Shown: positions 19,483 to 21,315 of the stretch, one piece after another
Numbering within the stretch: position 1 is the first letter of the stretch
Layout of the letters: each line of letters opens with the position of its first letter
From: a virus
Length of the DNA stretch: 21,315 bases
Strand: one strand, 5' to 3'
IMG/VR virus record: IMGVR_UViG_3300044776_000102
Span: 1-21,315 of that record
Program-made: the position numbers and the translations under genes
The notes under the pieces: generated by a model
Told to the model about the DNA's origin: nothing
The model's input: the letters and a program-made list of their open reading frames with translations, nothing else
The model's database searches: none

Positions 19483-20852
19483 AGATTACCAAATACCAAA
19501 GCGACGACGAGCGGGCTGCGCTGACGGGCATGATTGTGAGCGACCGTGTGCTCGGGCGCATCCATTCCCGTCTTAAAGACGAGCGCAAGCCCTTTCGTTC
19601 TAAGTGGAGCAGCATTGTGGCGGGCTGGTGCTTGGACTACTTCTCCAAATATCAGAAGGCTCCGCGCGGAGCGATTGTTGGTTTGTTCCGGCAGTGGGCG
19701 GGTAAAGCCCGGGACGAAGACACGGTGGAGGCCATTGAGAAGTTCCTAGCAGTGCTCAGCGCGGACCACGTGCGGGCTAAGGATTTGAACGAGGACTGGG
19801 TGATCGATGCTGCGGCCAAGCATTTCAACGAGGTGCTGGTGCAGCGTTTGAATGACGCCATTGAGTTGGATCCGGCGTCCGCCCAGGAAAAGATTGCGGC
19901 CCACCGGCCCATCAGCTTGTCCTCGTCCAGCCTCGTATGGTGGTTTAAGGATCGCGAGTTCATATTTAGCGGCTACGACCAGGAGGCTGCGGACGTGCTG
20001 GTTCACTACCCCAAGGACTTGGGCCGCTTCTTTGGGCCGCACTTGCGGCGGGGCGGGTTCATTGCTTTCATGGCCCCGGAGAAGCGGGGCAAATCGTTTT
20101 GGCTGCTGGACCTGGCGTGGCGGGCGGCTGTGCGGGACAAGCGCCGGGTCCTGTTCTACTCGGTGGGAGATATGACTGCCGCTGAAATAAACCAGCGGCT
20201 GCTGGTCCGCACAGCCAAGCGGCCACGCTGGAAGGAGCTGATAGACTACCCGCTGAGCATCCAGCCAGGCAGCAAGAAGCGGCTCACTGTCGTCCCCGCG
20301 GAGAAGCGGGACTATGCGAAGCCGCTTTCCAAAGCGGAGATGAGTCTGGCGTTAGACCGCTTAGCGGACTGCCAGCTTGGGCTCAAATGCACGCTCAACG
20401 GGACCACGACGGTGGCCGAAATCCAAGCGGACATCACCGGGCTCGTGCGCGAAGGCTGGGTCCCGGACGTGGTTGTGGTTGATTATCCAGACATCCTGGC
20501 GCCCGAGGCTGGCTCCGCGAAGGAGGAATACCGGCACCAAATCAATATCACGTGGCAAGCGCTGCGCCGGCTGTCGCAGGAGAATCACGTGTTGTTGGTG
20601 ACTGCGACCCAGTCCGACGCCAAGTCCTACGGCGTCCGCCTGCTGCGGCGGGAGCACTTCAGCGAGGACAAGCGCAAGTTCTCGCACGTGACTGGGATCG
20701 TGGGGATCAATCAGGACCCACAAGAGATGGAGCTTGGGGTGTTTCGGCTCAACTGGATTGCACTGCGGGAAGGATCCTATTCCGAGTCCCGTTGCTGCCA
20801 CGTCGCGGGGTGTTTAGCGATCGCCAACCCAGCGATTGTGAGCGCTTGGTAA
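19479..20852 (+). CDS. DnaB-like replicative helicase (RecA-fold)
   Basis: 457 residues. The N-terminal 140 residues are helical and contain an FSKYQKAPRGAIVGLF region like the DnaB N-terminal domain. The RecA fold follows: Walker A APEKRGKS (199-206), an acidic motif near GDMTAAEINQR (230-240), Walker B VVVVDYPDIL (331-340, Asp335) and the sensor Gln378 in TATQSD. The end, HVTGIVGINQDPQEMELGVF, matches the DnaB-type motif that reports on nucleotide state. It unwinds the fork as a hexamer, working with the separate primase at 12807 and the initiator just upstream, to which it is coupled by ATGA. The predicted product ends at 20852, followed by a gene-free 110 bases. Confidence 0.85.
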   Translation: MKITKYQSDDERAALTGMIVSDRVLGRIHSRLKDERKPFRSKWSSIVAGWCLDYFSKYQKAPRGAIVGLFRQWAGKARDEDTVEAIEKFLAVLSADHVRAKDLNEDWVIDAAAKHFNEVLVQRLNDAIELDPASAQEKIAAHRPISLSSSSLVWWFKDREFIFSGYDQEAADVLVHYPKDLGRFFGPHLRRGGFIAFMAPEKRGKSFWLLDLAWRAAVRDKRRVLFYSVGDMTAAEINQRLLVRTAKRPRWKELIDYPLSIQPGSKKRLTVVPAEKRDYAKPLSKAEMSLALDRLADCQLGLKCTLNGTTTVAEIQADITGLVREGWVPDVVVVDYPDILAPEAGSAKEEYRHQINITWQALRRLSQENHVLLVTATQSDAKSYGVRLLRREHFSEDKRKFSHVTGIVGINQDPQEMELGVFRLNWIALREGSYSESRCCHVAGCLAIANPAIVSAW

Positions 20853-20962
20853 AAACTCAATTCACTTGACTGTCAACGGGATGCAACTCACAGAGCGGAA
20901 TCGTTTGGAGAAACGAAGATAATACAATCGAACAGGGTAACAAAACAGAAAGCAAACTAAAA
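20853..20962 (+). promoter_or_regulatory. Leader region after the helicase gene
   Basis: It holds the palindrome TTGACTGTCAA (20866-20876), a small hairpin CGTTT-GGAG-AAACG (20902-20915), a TAATAC/TACAAT -10-like stretch at about 20921-20928 without a clear -35 box, and the leader motif GGGTAACAAAAC (20935-20946). The next ATG has A-rich codons like other leader-driven genes. No T-run marks a terminator. Confidence 0.35.
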
Positions 20963-21315
20963 ATGAAAGTAGAACGAACAAATGCAGTGGCGCTCCTCGT
21001 AGCGCTGGGATTCAACAAAGCGGGCGACTGGGATAACGAAAAGCTGGCCGCACGGCTGGCGCAAGTCCCCGCTAAAGTGGACGAATCCAAAGTCCCGGAT
21101 GAGTTCAAGGATCTTTACGGCAAGCTGGGCGAAGCCGTAGCGAGCGACAATGACGCGCCGATTGAGCTCACAGGCGAAGCGGGTCCGGCGGCGAAGAAGA
21201 GCAAGCCCGCCGCAGCGCCGGCCAAAGCTCCCGCAGCCAAGAAGGGCAGCAAGCCCGCCGCGGAAGCCAAGCCGGCCAAGTCCCGCTCCCGCAAGGAGCC
21301 CAAGGAAATCGAGGA
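20963..21315 (+). CDS. Protein with histone-like Lys/Ala/Pro tail (3' partial)
   Basis: 117 complete codons are visible and the frame runs off the window. Residues 1-60 form an ordered helical part (MKVERTNAVALLVALGFNKA, then LAARLAQVPAKVD and EFKDLYGKLGEA). From about residue 70 the protein becomes a Lys-Ala-Pro-Ser repeat (KKSKPAAAPAKAPAAKK) like the tails of histone H1 or bacterial Hc1/HU-like proteins. Phage proteins of this layout usually carry another domain after the tail, which is outside the window. It could compact or coat DNA, but the tail may only be a flexible linker. The start is preceded by a GGGTAACAAAAC leader. Confidence 0.65.
   Translation, partial: MKVERTNAVALLVALGFNKAGDWDNEKLAARLAQVPAKVDESKVPDEFKDLYGKLGEAVASDNDAPIELTGEAGPAAKKSKPAAAPAKAPAAKKGSKPAAEAKPAKSRSRKEPKEIE

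Overview
The window is a stretch of tailed-phage (or prophage) DNA, at roughly 55-60% GC by eye. No host gene, tRNA, rRNA, integrase or CRISPR array was recognised. The host cannot be named from sequence. The tail genes (DUF1833, NlpC/P60 peptidase, TipJ-type tip protein) point to a non-contractile, lambda-like tail. The replication genes (SNF2 helicase, zinc/TOPRIM primase, winged-helix initiator, DnaB-like helicase) point to a lytic-type genome with its own replication machinery.

Layout. 1-3915 (+): end of the late tail operon, three tightly packed genes finishing with the 1025-residue tail tip protein. 3916-4138: a short hairpin and a small two-CxxC zinc-finger-like gene lying between converging operons. 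4092-9098 (-): a compact recombination operon encoding a Rad50/Mre11 (SbcCD)-type complex in pieces. The Rad50 N-half with Walker A and zinc hook comes first and the Rad50 C-half with signature and Walker B is about 3 kb downstream. Between them lie the Mre11-like nuclease, a coiled-coil protein and three small, partly Cys-rich proteins. Two HNH homing-type endonuclease genes are lodged in this operon. One separates the two Rad50/Mre11 genes. The other cuts the Mre11-like gene in two immediately after its last metal-ligand motif.

9099-21315 (+): an early/middle region read the other way. It alternates small genes of unknown function with a sigma-like factor, the SNF2 helicase, the primase, DUF932 and DUF2786 proteins, the initiator and the replicative helicase, and ends in a partial gene with a histone-like Lys/Ala/Pro tail.

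Regulation. Three promoters share ACACTTGCG, a 16-nt spacer and TATANT (9141, 12149, 15579). The second overlaps a cluster of AGTGTC/GACACT sites. Many plus-strand genes have no Shine-Dalgarno sequence next to the ATG; they share a GGGCACAACAC-like leader motif, sometimes with a hairpin, and A-rich first codons. Other genes, especially in the minus operon, are coupled through ATGA, GTGA or TGATG overlaps. Clear hairpin terminators stand at 15512 and 18068, with a third candidate at 18404.

The points most worth following up are the HNH-split Mre11-like gene, whose second half appears to have gained a ribosome binding site and start codon from the end of the HNH gene; the repeated leader element; a probable frameshift in a helix-turn-helix gene just before the primase; and a hairpin at 3920 resembling an IS200/IS605 right end.
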